The notes under the pieces are model-generated. The model had not been told where the DNA came from, ran no database searches, and saw only the letters and a program-made list of their open reading frames with translations. Source: DATCMU01 sp036563245 (lineage in GTDB: Bacteria > Pseudomonadota > Alphaproteobacteria > Rhizobiales > Devosiaceae). From it: 64,000 nucleotides of DNA. The stretch spans positions 10,492-74,491 of the forward strand of contig DATCMU010000001.1 in assembly GCA_036563245.1 (NCBI GenBank), given 5' to 3'. Position 1 is the first letter of the stretch, and each line of letters opens with the position of its first letter. Shown one piece after another: positions 9,128 through 16,831 of this stretch. The translations under genes and the position numbers were made by a program.

Positions 9128-9143
9128 CGAACCGGTCGGTTCG
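9128..9143. promoter_or_regulatory. TetR operator 2
   Basis: CGAACCG-GT-CGGTTCG has the same 7-bp arms as operator 1, 57 bases away centre to centre. It lies 38 bases upstream of tetR, next to a possible promoter (TTGACA, 17 bases, CATATC; 9089-9117) between the two operators. The regulator probably represses both directions. Confidence 0.75.
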
Positions 9144-9180
9144 AAAAATTCGCACAACCTTTTCGAGGGGGAGGAGGTGG

Positions 9181-9894
9181 ATGATGATCGGAAAGAAGCC
9201 CACAGCGGTCCAGATGAAGGGGGCCCTGGAAGCGGCAGACGCGCAAAAGGGGCGCCGAGTGGCGGGGGAGGATCCCGCCAAGCGCAAGCAGATACTCGAC
9301 GGCGCCTTGCGCGTGTTCATGCGCCAGGGGTTCGACGCGGCGAGCATGAATGACATTACCCGCGAGGCCGGTGTCTCAAAGGGCACGATCTATGTCTACT
9401 TCGCCAACAAGGAAGAGCTGTTCGGGGCATTGATCGACCGCGAACGCACGGCAACCTTCGAGTCCCTCTCGGAGGTGCTGCGCACGGCGCCGACCATGCG
9501 CGAAGCGCTCATGGGCTATGGCGAACTCATGGCCAGCAAGCTCACGTCCCAGGAAGTGCTCAAGGCCCAGCGCGTCGTACTGGGGGTGATGGAGCGCATG
9601 CCGGATCTTGCGGCCCGTTTCTACCAGAGCGGGCCGCAGCAGACCAAGATCATCCTGCACGACTACCTGAGGCAGAAGGTGGACCAGGGCGCCCTCAGGA
9701 TCGACGACATCGAGCTCGCCGCCCAGCAATTCGGCGACCTGTGCATGTCCGGGGTATTCCGGCCATGCCTGTTCGGGGTCAGGCATTCCTCTCCGAGCAA
9801 GGACGAACTCCACCGCATCGTGACAGGGGCGGTCGACATGTTTCTTGCCGCCTATGGCACGGGGCAGGACAAAGACGCACCGGCCAGGGCGTGA
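9181..9894 (+). CDS. TetR/AcrR-family transcriptional regulator
   Basis: A 237-residue regulator. After a basic, low-complexity leader of about 35 residues comes the TetR helix-turn-helix (KRKQILDGALRVFMRQGFDAASMNDITREAGVSKGTIYVYF, given here in two overlapping blocks: ILDGALRVFMRQGFDAASMN and ITREAGVSKGTIYVYFANKE), then a helical ligand domain of the TetR_C type. A strong GGAGGAGG sits three to four bases before the ATG at 9181. Divergent from the EmrAB-type operon and separated from it by two matching operators, so it very likely represses the pump and itself. Confidence 0.93.
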   Translation: MMIGKKPTAVQMKGALEAADAQKGRRVAGEDPAKRKQILDGALRVFMRQGFDAASMNDITREAGVSKGTIYVYFANKEELFGALIDRERTATFESLSEVLRTAPTMREALMGYGELMASKLTSQEVLKAQRVVLGVMERMPDLAARFYQSGPQQTKIILHDYLRQKVDQGALRIDDIELAAQQFGDLCMSGVFRPCLFGVRHSSPSKDELHRIVTGAVDMFLAAYGTGQDKDAPARA

Positions 9895-10709
9895 TCCCGC
9901 CCCTGCCCGCACCGCAGATGGTTTCGCGTGGGGCCTTTTCCAGCGCCTATTTCTCGCTGGGGCCCGAGGATGGGCGCCCCGTCATGCTCGTCCACGGCCT
10001 TTGCGCCCATGGACTGCAGTTTGTCGAGGATGCGCGTCATTTCGCGGGACAGGGCTTTCGGGTCATTGTGCCGGACCTGCGCGGGCATGGACGTTCCGTT
10101 GCGCCACCGAATGCCCTGTTCGAGGACTTCGGGATCGACAAACTCGCAGGCGATCTGGTCGCAATTCTCGATCATGCCGGGGTCGACACAATCAACTACG
10201 TCGGTAATTCCCTGGGCGGTATCCTGGCGCTTTCGCTGGCCCGGTCGAACCCGGAGCGCCTGCGCTCGATTGCAACGTTCGGGACGGCCTATGCGCTGGA
10301 CCTGCCCAAGGCCGTAGTACCCCTCGGGCGCTGGACCGAGCGGCTGGCGGCACGCCCGCTGCTGGCGAGCGTGGGGGCACTGACCACCAGCACCCACGCC
10401 CATGCCCGACCGGTGATAAGGGCCATGCTGGCGTCGTTCGACAGCCATGCGATGCTGTCCATCGGCGCCCATGTTCGCGCCTATGACCTGATCGGAGCAG
10501 CGCGCGCCTTCGAGCGCCCCATCCTCATGATCAGGGGCGACGAAGACAGGCTGGTCAATCGCGCCCTGCCCCGCACGATCGCGGCCATGGCCGGCGCCCC
10601 ACACTTCTCATTGGCCGATATCCGGCGGGCAGGTCACTGCGCCAATCTCGACCAGCCGGCCAGTGTCCGCTCAGAGCTCATCGCGTTCTGGTCCCGACGC
10701 GGGCGCTAG
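9891..10709 (+). CDS. alpha/beta hydrolase
   Basis: A 272-residue alpha/beta hydrolase. Visible motifs: oxyanion region LVHGLCAHGLQF, RGHGRS, nucleophile elbow GNSLGG (Ser), acid on RGDEDRLV and catalytic His in AGHCANLDQP. The GTG at 9891 overlaps the tetR stop codon, indicating translational coupling; an ATG at 9918 is an alternative start that removes nine residues. The substrate is unknown. Being coupled to the efflux regulator it may modify a compound exported by the pump, but this is only contextual inference. It ends 4 bases into the convergent gene. Confidence 0.88.
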   Translation: MIPPLPAPQMVSRGAFSSAYFSLGPEDGRPVMLVHGLCAHGLQFVEDARHFAGQGFRVIVPDLRGHGRSVAPPNALFEDFGIDKLAGDLVAILDHAGVDTINYVGNSLGGILALSLARSNPERLRSIATFGTAYALDLPKAVVPLGRWTERLAARPLLASVGALTTSTHAHARPVIRAMLASFDSHAMLSIGAHVRAYDLIGAARAFERPILMIRGDEDRLVNRALPRTIAAMAGAPHFSLADIRRAGHCANLDQPASVRSELIAFWSRRGR

Positions 10710-11179
10710 CCTCTCCTGAGCACCACGGGTGGCATGACCGGCTCGATGCCCACGAACAGGTCATGGTGTGCGAGCTGCTCACCTTTTTCATAGCCGAGGT
10801 CAAGCTTGAGGTCGCCGACCTCGATCCCGCTTCTTTGTGCGTGATCGAGCATCTGGCCGAAGGTGGCCGCGATGTCCTGCAGCGGGCCTTCATGCCTTTG
10901 GGCAAGGTAGCGGTTCCCCGGCACGGTCACGCAGACCATGCCATCGGGAACTTTCTCGCAGGCGCCCACGACCACCCCGGCCAGCTGTCGATACTGGTCG
11001 CCATCGCGCGCAATCGAGATATCGACAAATGGGCCGATTCCCTCGGCCAGCCCTTCCACCTCGGCGAAGCGCGCATACAGCCGCTCCCATGCTGCGGGCA
11101 TTTGCTGGATCAGTTGAGACCAGTCCGCATCGACCAGCATGCCCACTGCAAGGAATTCACCCCGGGTCACGATATCCAT
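10706..11179 (-). CDS. GyrI-like effector-binding domain protein
   Basis: A 157-residue stand-alone GyrI-like / AraC effector-binding fold, with an N-terminal beta strand (MDIVTRGEFLAVGML), the central LAGVVVGACEKVPDGMVCVTVPGNRYLAQRHEGPLQDI segment (split: ACEKVPDGMVCVTVPGNRYL, RHEGPLQDI) and a C-terminal GYEKGEQLAHHDLFVGIEPV. This fold binds small molecules; stand-alone members may act as toxin or drug scavengers, or as inhibitors of gyrase. Start at 11179 chosen for GGAGG nine bases upstream. Convergent with the hydrolase, overlapping by four bases. Confidence 0.8.
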   Translation of the reverse strand: MDIVTRGEFLAVGMLVDADWSQLIQQMPAAWERLYARFAEVEGLAEGIGPFVDISIARDGDQYRQLAGVVVGACEKVPDGMVCVTVPGNRYLAQRHEGPLQDIAATFGQMLDHAQRSGIEVGDLKLDLGYEKGEQLAHHDLFVGIEPVMPPVVLRRG

Positions 11180-11258
11180 TTCCAAAGGCCTCCCACCGTC
11201 CGGATTGCAACTGGATGATGCAAGCACCTTCGCGGTGGCGGTTCAAGCCGGCCCCCGT

Positions 11259-11783
11259 TTACGCGGCGGCAAGGCGCCGGCGCCAGCGATTGAGCTTGCG
11301 GCGGTTGGCGAGCGCAAGACCGACCAGCCCGCATAGCGCGACAACGGCCAAAAGAATGGCGAATTCGATGGGATCGGCGCCATCCGGGCCGAACACGACG
11401 CGGCTCATGGTGCGGCCGGGCAGGAAGGTGAAGATGCCGGCGACAACCAGTGCACCGACATATAGCCCCTTCATCAGGTTCATGTGCGCCTTGATGTTGC
11501 GCTGGCGGGCAAACTGGACAGCGCGATAAAGGCCGACAAGGGTGGCGATCGAGATCAGGTGGATGGGACTGAACGGCCCCCACATGCGGATGGTCCAGAT
11601 GAACAACGAGCTGACAGCGACAATCACCATGAGCGCGACCCAGAGCTTGCCCAGTGTCCGGTGATGGGCATCACCCTTTTTCTTGCGGAACAACACCCAG
11701 CCACCCAGACCGAACGCAGCGATGGCGGCAAATGCGTGGATCTGGATGATGGGGGATGCAGTGAGAAGCGGTTCGAGCGACAT
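11259..11783 (-). CDS. DUF2306-like integral membrane protein
   Basis: A 174-residue protein with about four membrane segments: an N-terminal span (IIQIHAFAAIAAFGLGGWVL), LWVALMVIVAVSSLFIWTI, LYVGALVVAGIFTFL and EFAILLAVVALCGLVGLALA. The histidine-containing KGDAHHRTLGKLW motif between spans 1 and 2 and HMNLMKGLYVGALVVAG are typical of DUF2306 membrane proteins. Function unknown; the conserved histidines might bind haem or metal. Start at 11783 follows AAGGA. It is divergent from the LytTR regulator with a 128-base gap, suggesting that the regulator may control it. Confidence 0.82.
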   Translation of the reverse strand: MSLEPLLTASPIIQIHAFAAIAAFGLGGWVLFRKKKGDAHHRTLGKLWVALMVIVAVSSLFIWTIRMWGPFSPIHLISIATLVGLYRAVQFARQRNIKAHMNLMKGLYVGALVVAGIFTFLPGRTMSRVVFGPDGADPIEFAILLAVVALCGLVGLALANRRKLNRWRRRLAAA

Positions 11784-11911
11784 GGGCGGGGTCCTTCTTT
11801 TTTGGCTGGCATGAGCGTGATTGCGCTTGCCGGCGCTCTTTGCCGCGCTAAGTTCGGCGAGGCAAAGCGGACTGCGCAAAACGGGGGAACTGCTGCGTGA
11901 ACGAAGGCAGT

Positions 11912-12736
11912 ATGCAATTGACGCTTCGCGAATTACGCCGGATCTACACGCGCCCACGGCGGCTCGCCGGCATGGCAGTGATCGCGGCGATCCTCGGTAT
12001 CGCGGGGCCGTTCGGGACTTTCGAGACGATGTCTACCGGCGCCAGACTGGCCTATTGGGGTGCAATCGTCTTCTGCACCTACGCGGTGGGTGTGTTCTTC
12101 GCCGGCTTTTTCATGGGCCTCTTGCCCCGGCGCCCGGGCAACGCCCCGGCCCGCATCCTGATCTCCGGCCTGATCGCGGGCATACCCGTCACCCTGACCG
12201 TTGCGGCCATCGACCTGCTTGCCGCGGGACCGGGGCCCATACGCCTGTCTGGCATCCTGACCTTGTGGGGCTATTGCACACTGATCGCGCTCGGCGTCGC
12301 TGTCGTCTCCAACATGATGGAGCGCGAGCAGGGCGCGCAGGCAACCCCGCCGCAACCCGGTGCAGCCCAGGCCCAACCGATGGTTGACGCGGCTCAGCCG
12401 CCTGCTGCGCCAGCGCCGGCCGCCATCCTGTCACGCCTGCCCATAGAAGCGCGCGGGCCACTGGTCAGCATGTCGATGCAGGATCACTATGTGGAAGTGG
12501 TCACGACCCGCGGCAAGGCGCTGGTGTTGATGCGCCTGTCCGATGCCATCAGGGAGACCGAGGGGGTAGATGGTCTGCAGATCCACCGCTCGCACTGGGT
12601 GGCGCTTGCCGGCGTCGCTTCGGTGAAGCGGCACGACGGCAAGCTGATCGTGGAAACGACGAAGGGCGCCGAATTGCCGGTCAGCCGCACCTTTGCCGAT
12701 GCGGTGCGCGATGCGGGCCTGTTGCCCAGAAGCTGA
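11912..12736 (+). CDS. membrane-anchored LytTR transcriptional regulator
   Basis: A 274-residue protein: four predicted membrane spans in the first 135 residues, an Ala/Pro/Gln-rich linker (about 140-175), and a C-terminal LytTR DNA-binding domain (VSMSMQDHYVEVVTTRGKAL, LQIHRSHWVALAGVASVKRH, about residues 185-270). Such one-component regulators sense a membrane or small-molecule signal and bind DNA directly. The ATG at 11912 has GAAGG five bases upstream; a GTG at 11897 is the alternative start. Divergent from the DUF2306 gene, a common arrangement for regulator and target. Confidence 0.88.
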   Translation: MQLTLRELRRIYTRPRRLAGMAVIAAILGIAGPFGTFETMSTGARLAYWGAIVFCTYAVGVFFAGFFMGLLPRRPGNAPARILISGLIAGIPVTLTVAAIDLLAAGPGPIRLSGILTLWGYCTLIALGVAVVSNMMEREQGAQATPPQPGAAQAQPMVDAAQPPAAPAPAAILSRLPIEARGPLVSMSMQDHYVEVVTTRGKALVLMRLSDAIRETEGVDGLQIHRSHWVALAGVASVKRHDGKLIVETTKGAELPVSRTFADAVRDAGLLPRS

Positions 12737-12742
12737 GCCAGA

Positions 12743-12846
12743 CCATGTCACGTCTTGATGGGCTCAAAGCGCATGGCCCAGGTCATCGAATAGTCGCATG
12801 TTCAAACCGAAAAACCGGTACCCGCTTTTCCTGAACATGCTCTAGA
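12743..12846. repeat. dispersed intergenic repeat, copy 1
   Basis: This segment aligns without gaps over about 100 bases to 61812-61910, both starting CCATGTCACGTCTTGATG and both ending with an AAAACCGGTnCCC core and TTTTCCTGAACATGC. Related short intergenic repeats with a CCGAAAACCGG core are common in Hyphomicrobiales. It sits just past the LytTR stop and overlaps the end of the MBL gene by a few bases. Confidence 0.8.
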
Positions 12847-13537
12847 AGCTCAGCGTCTCCATCGGCTGCGGGGTCAGGACCCTGCCTTTCTTCACTGCGG
12901 CGACAAACGGATCGGCCGACTGCGCGAGCCCTGGGAACGTAAGGTAGTGGCAGGGGATCACCGTCTCGAAATCGAAATAGCGGTTGACCGCCAACGCAGC
13001 CGCGCGGGCGTCCATGGTGTAGTGCCCGCCGATGGGCACGATGCCGATATCGGGCCGATAGAGCTCGTTGATCAGCCCCATGTCGGAAAAGATGCCGGTG
13101 TCTCCCATGTGGTAGATGCGGTGACCGTCCATTTCGACGATCAGGCCGGCAGGCATGCCGCCATAGACCCGACCGCCGTCGGCCTGGTTGTAGCTCGATG
13201 AATGGAAGGCCTGGACCATGCTCACCGCAACCCCGGCCTGCTGCAGGGTTCCCCCGATGTTCATCCCGACCACCGAATTCATGCCGTGATGGGTCTGCAC
13301 GAAATCGGTAATTTCAACCATTGCGACCAGGGTCGCGCCGGTTTTTTGCATGATCGTCACCGCATCGCCCAGGTGATCGTTGTGGGCATGCGTAACAAGG
13401 ACATGGGTGACGCCATCGCAGGCCTCGTCCAGGCTACCGGAAAACCTGGGATTGCCGCTCAGAAACGGATCGATGAGAACGCTCGCTTCGCTGCCGACGA
13501 TCTTGAAGGCGGAATGGCCGAGCCACTGAATCTGCAT
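12842..13537 (-). CDS. metal-dependent hydrolase, UPF0173 (MBL fold)
   Basis: A 231-residue metallo-beta-lactamase-fold protein of the UPF0173/UlaG-like group. It starts MQIQWLGHSAFKI, carries the metal motif THAHNDHLGDA (HxHxDH), and later AFHSSSY, YHMGDTG and CHYLTFP, matching the expected metal ligands. The reaction is unknown; the family resembles L-ascorbate-6-phosphate lactonase and N-acyl hydrolases. The start at 13537 has GAGGT seven bases upstream; longer in-frame versions lack one. Divergent from the aldo/keto reductase gene. Confidence 0.93.
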   Translation of the reverse strand: MQIQWLGHSAFKIVGSEASVLIDPFLSGNPRFSGSLDEACDGVTHVLVTHAHNDHLGDAVTIMQKTGATLVAMVEITDFVQTHHGMNSVVGMNIGGTLQQAGVAVSMVQAFHSSSYNQADGGRVYGGMPAGLIVEMDGHRIYHMGDTGIFSDMGLINELYRPDIGIVPIGGHYTMDARAAALAVNRYFDFETVIPCHYLTFPGLAQSADPFVAAVKKGRVLTPQPMETLSF

Positions 13538-13727
13538 GGTTGGAACCTCGCTTGAACGATATTTGTCCTGGGACCGGCGATTTGGGGACATTGCCGGCCG
13601 GAAACCGCGTTGATACGTTGCAGGCCGTGCAGCCGGTTCAGTCCCTTTTCGGGGACCGCCGGCAGCCGCCCGCCGCGCAATCAGCGCGAACATGTGGCTT
13701 CATCGTAGCTTCAATCGAGGAATTGTC

Positions 13728-14765
13728 ATGACCTATCGCGCGGATCCGACCCGCTATGACACCATGCCCTACCGCCGTTCCGGGCATTCTGGCCTGCGGC
13801 TCCCGGCGATCAGCCTTGGCCTCTGGCAAAATTTCGGCGGCACGCGGGACTATCCCGGCGCCATGGAGATCCTCGCGGCCGCATTCGACAGCGGCATCAC
13901 CCATTTCGACCTGGCCAACAATTACGGCCCCCCTGCGGGGGCAAGCGAAGAGCTGTTCGGCACGGTGCTGGCGCGCGACTTCCGGCCCTATCGCGACGAG
14001 ATGATCGTTTCGACCAAGGCCGGTTACCGGATGTGGCCGGGACCCTATGGCGAATTCGGTTCGCGCAAATATTTGCTGTCCAGCCTCGACCAGAGCCTGA
14101 AGCGGATGGGGCTCGACTATGTCGACATCTTCTATTCACACCGGTTCGACCCGGACACCCCGCTCGAGGAGACCATGGGGGCCCTCGCCTCGGCCGTGAA
14201 ATCGGGCAAGGCGCTCTATGTCGGCATCTCCAGCTATCCGCAAGAGCAGACCCGTGAGGCCGCGCGGATTCTTGATGAAATGGGCGTACCGCTCACCATC
14301 CATCAGCCCTCCTATTCGATGATCAACCGCTGGATCGAGGAAGACGGCACGATCGACGCTTGTGGCGAACTCGGCGTTGGGGTGATCGCATTTTCACCCC
14401 TGACCCAGGGTGTGCTGACCGGAAAATATGGTAAGGGCACGCCGGCCGATACCCGTGCCGCCGCCCAGACGTCGAGCATGCGCCCAAGCCACCTCGACCC
14501 CAAGGTGATTGCCGCGGTGGAGGCACTTCGTCCGCTTGCACAGGCCCGCGGCCAGACCCTGACGCAACTGGCGCTGGCCTGGGCGTTGAGGCGCAAGGAA
14601 ATGACTTCCGTGCTGGTCGGGGTGCGTACCCTGGAGCAACTCAGGGACAATCTGGACGCGATCCGCAATCTGACCCTGAACGACGAGGAACTGGCCGAGA
14701 TCGACCGCGTGACATCCGGCGTGCTCCTGGACCTGCACCCCAGGCCATCCGGCTGGTTGCGCTAG
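13728..14765 (+). CDS. aldo/keto reductase (YghZ / glyceraldehyde-3-phosphate reductase type)
   Basis: A 345-residue NADPH-dependent aldo/keto reductase. It has the catalytic tetrad context (FDLANNYGPPAG with Asp and Tyr, VSTKAGYRMWPGPYG with Lys, YSHRFDPDTP with His) and the AKR14-type YGEFGSRKYLLSSLDQSLKR block. E. coli YghZ reduces L-glyceraldehyde-3-phosphate and detoxifies methylglyoxal, so a role in reactive-aldehyde detoxification is likely. GAGG lies eight bases before the ATG at 13728. It is convergent with the Inh/SH3 gene. Confidence 0.93.
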   Translation: MTYRADPTRYDTMPYRRSGHSGLRLPAISLGLWQNFGGTRDYPGAMEILAAAFDSGITHFDLANNYGPPAGASEELFGTVLARDFRPYRDEMIVSTKAGYRMWPGPYGEFGSRKYLLSSLDQSLKRMGLDYVDIFYSHRFDPDTPLEETMGALASAVKSGKALYVGISSYPQEQTREAARILDEMGVPLTIHQPSYSMINRWIEEDGTIDACGELGVGVIAFSPLTQGVLTGKYGKGTPADTRAAAQTSSMRPSHLDPKVIAAVEALRPLAQARGQTLTQLALAWALRRKEMTSVLVGVRTLEQLRDNLDAIRNLTLNDEELAEIDRVTSGVLLDLHPRPSGWLR

Positions 14766-14792
14766 CGCGCCGGCCGGTCGCCCCGGGCCGGC

Positions 14793-15518
14793 TCAGTTCG
14801 CGCAGGAATTGGAGAAGGTCGAGATCGGCCAACGGTTCTGGCGCAGGGTGAGCTTGCGCATCCAGCCGGCCTTGTCGCCGAACTGTGCACGGCACCACGG
14901 ACCGTCCGAGGCCGTGGTGCACTGGTCCACCACAACGCAGGTGCCCTTGCGCACGACGCCCACGACGTCGGCGTCTCCGCGCGGCTCGGCATGGACGTTG
15001 AGATTGACCTCGACCTTGATCCGCATCGTGCCATCGGCGCCCGGCTCTGGCTGGCCAAGTGCGCCCACCGGGACGCAATCCTGCGAATAGCCCAGATAAT
15101 AGCAGCCCGACGCGTTGTATGCGCCTTTCAAACTCGCCGCATTCCCGTCACCGCCCGGCCGTTCAAGGATAATCTCTTTGCCGCTTGCGTCCGCGCCATT
15201 CACCCGCTTCTGGTTGCCGCCGAGCTTGACGATGACCGAACCCGACGAGTCCGCCAGGACAAGCTGCGTGCCGCTGATCGACCAGTTGGCGACGGCATCA
15301 AGCGGCGCGGCGCATCCCTTGGCGCTGGCCGGCATCTGCCCGCTGGCCGAGAGGCCCTCCAGGTTGACCTGGCAGCGGGTCGGGCCGTTCGCCATCTGCT
15401 GGTCGAAATCCACCCAGTCGCCCGAGAAAGCGCCGACAAAATCCGCCTGGGACTGGGCCATGGCAGGGCCGGCCAGAACCAGTGCAGCCAGACAGGCATT
15501 GAGAAGGTACAGTCTCAT
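14793..15518 (-). CDS. secreted Inh-like and SH3-domain protein at end of the csg operon
   Basis: A 241-residue exported protein with signal peptide MRLYLLNACLAALVLAGPAMAQ. Residues about 25-110 resemble the AprI/Inh beta-barrel fold (GDWVDFDQQMANGPTRCQV and two Cys), and about 165-240 form a bacterial SH3 domain (NLNVHAEPRGDADVVGVVRK, CTTASDGPWCRAQFGDKAGW). Six or more cysteines suggest disulfides. It starts 37 bases after the curlin gene on the same strand, so it is probably cotranscribed with csgF-csgG-curlin. A periplasmic or surface chaperone or protease inhibitor role is a guess. An ATG at 15524 is an alternative start. Confidence 0.8.
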   Translation of the reverse strand: MRLYLLNACLAALVLAGPAMAQSQADFVGAFSGDWVDFDQQMANGPTRCQVNLEGLSASGQMPASAKGCAAPLDAVANWSISGTQLVLADSSGSVIVKLGGNQKRVNGADASGKEIILERPGGDGNAASLKGAYNASGCYYLGYSQDCVPVGALGQPEPGADGTMRIKVEVNLNVHAEPRGDADVVGVVRKGTCVVVDQCTTASDGPWCRAQFGDKAGWMRKLTLRQNRWPISTFSNSCAN

Positions 15519-15555
15519 GGTCATCCCCGGATTGGATCCCCTAGCGCCAGCGAGG

Positions 15556-16284
15556 CTAGAGCGGGCTTTGGGTAATCGTCACGGTCCCGTTGGTGTAGAC
15601 CGTAATCGGTGGCGCCGACGTCGCGCCCCCGGTATAGGAGCCGGCATACGACATGCCGCCGGACTGAATGAGGGTAACCGAGGAGCTGGCCGTGCCCGTC
15701 ACCTCCAGGTTGGCGACATTGGTGTCGCCGGTCTGCTCGATATCGCCCGAAACGCCCGCGTTCAGCTTGAGCTTGGCAATATTGTCATTTCCGTTCTGCG
15801 AGATGCTCCCGGTTCCATCGATCAGTTCGAGATCGGCGAGGTTGTGATCGCCAACCTGGCCGACACTCGCGGCGCCTCCGCCCAACACGCTGATCGCCGC
15901 GCTGTTGCCCAATGCCGCCCCAAGGATCGCAGCACTGGTATTGTCCTGATTGAGGGCAATACTGCCGCCCGTGCCGGCAATGGTCAGGTCGGCCTGGTTC
16001 GCGTCTCCCCTCTGGGTCGCCGGTTCGGCGAGCGTTCCGATGCTGGAAAGGCTGGCTTCGCTCTGATCCGAGGAAAACGAATTGCCCGCAACCGCACCCG
16101 TCGTGGTGTCCTGAAGGAGATAGAGAAGGTTTCCCTCCCCCGCCATCGCGGCGGACGACAGCATGAGTCCGGCCAAAACCGAAAGCGCGACAGCGCGACC
16201 GCCCCGGAATGCCGAACGGCTACCAGGAACGCTGCGTGACGCTGATCGTGTTTCCACTACCATTTTGGGTGAACGAGAGGACAT
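15556..16284 (-). CDS. curlin-repeat protein, possible CsgB-like nucleator
   Basis: A 242-residue secreted protein: long basic leader then signal peptide ending LAGLMLSSAAMA, followed by degenerate curlin repeats of the form QxGDxN (QRGDANQADLTI, QVGDHNLADLEL, QNGNDNIAKLKL, QTGDTNVANLEV). It lacks the C-terminal module of the other curlins, so it may be the minor, membrane-associated nucleator (CsgB-like); this is inference. The gene starts inside the 3' end of the upstream curlin gene in another frame. ATG 16284 follows GGGAG; ATG 16263 would give a shorter overlap, but no later start preserves the signal peptide. Confidence 0.8.
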   Translation of the reverse strand: MSSRSPKMVVETRSASRSVPGSRSAFRGGRAVALSVLAGLMLSSAAMAGEGNLLYLLQDTTTGAVAGNSFSSDQSEASLSSIGTLAEPATQRGDANQADLTIAGTGGSIALNQDNTSAAILGAALGNSAAISVLGGGAASVGQVGDHNLADLELIDGTGSISQNGNDNIAKLKLNAGVSGDIEQTGDTNVANLEVTGTASSSVTLIQSGGMSYAGSYTGGATSAPPITVYTNGTVTITQSPL

Positions 16285-16720
16285 TACCAACTCCCATCTG
16301 CAAGGCGGCGGCCTGGTTGCCGCTGCCCGTGATCGCGGCGTTCAGAGTGTTCTCGCTGCCATGTTGCGCAAACGCGAACAGGTTCCCGGACCCCGCGACA
16401 CTGATGTCCATCGCATTGGCGTGCCCATCCTGCACGATCGTGCCCGGCTGCAGGCCGACCGATAGTGCTGCCCCGGTGAACTGGGCGCCCGAAGAGCCGC
16501 CGTTGAAGTCCCCGGTGATGGATAGCCCGATCGCGTTGGCTCCGCCCAACCCGTCGTAGTGCTGGGTCAATTGCAAGAGGTTGAGATCGCCGGATACGTC
16601 GAAAAGCGCCGAGTTCGCCGTCAGGTTGTCGCTGACAATGGTCAGTTCGTTGGTTGCCAGCGCGGGCGTTGCCAGAATGGCCGTGCCCAGGGCCGCCGCT
16701 GCGATGAATGAATGCGACAT
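16220..16720 (-). CDS. small curlin-repeat protein (CsgA-like)
   Basis: A 166-residue exported protein with signal peptide MSHSFIAAAALGTAILATPALA. The body has QxGxxN curlin repeats, and its last 100 residues are homologous to the C-termini of the five large curlins on the plus strand: GDFNGGSSGAQFTGAALSV, GSGNLFAFAQHGSENTLNAA and NQAAALQMGVGNVLSFTQNG. It ends SVTQRSW instead of ISQ. It is the shortest member and may represent the minimal fibre subunit. A 23-bp near-palindrome lies directly before its start and overlaps the probable ribosome binding site. Confidence 0.85.
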   Translation of the reverse strand: MSHSFIAAAALGTAILATPALATNELTIVSDNLTANSALFDVSGDLNLLQLTQHYDGLGGANAIGLSITGDFNGGSSGAQFTGAALSVGLQPGTIVQDGHANAMDISVAGSGNLFAFAQHGSENTLNAAITGSGNQAAALQMGVGNVLSFTQNGSGNTISVTQRSW

Positions 16721-16725
16721 TGAAA

Positions 16726-16748
16726 ATATCCCCGTTAAACGGGAATAT
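16726..16748. promoter_or_regulatory. 23-bp near-palindrome at the small curlin start
   Basis: Arms ATATCCCCGTT and AACGGGAATAT around a central A match at all but one pair. It covers the ribosome-binding region of the curlin gene starting at 16720. It may be a protein operator or an RNA hairpin that limits translation. Confidence 0.45.
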
Positions 16749-16779
16749 CCTCGCTGGTGCGTTTGAATATTGGGCTGTG

Positions 16780-16808
16780 CAATTGCCTAAAATTTTAGGC
16801 AAATTGCC
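16780..16808. promoter_or_regulatory. palindrome between csgG and the small curlin gene
   Basis: A perfect 16-bp palindrome GCCTAAAATTTTAGGC (16786-16801) is flanked by outer arms GCAATT and AATTGC. No T-run follows on the minus strand, so it is not a typical terminator. A regulator site or processing hairpin separating csgG from curlin expression is more likely. Confidence 0.45.
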
Positions 16809-16831
16809 GGTTTCGCGCCTTGCCTTCATCC

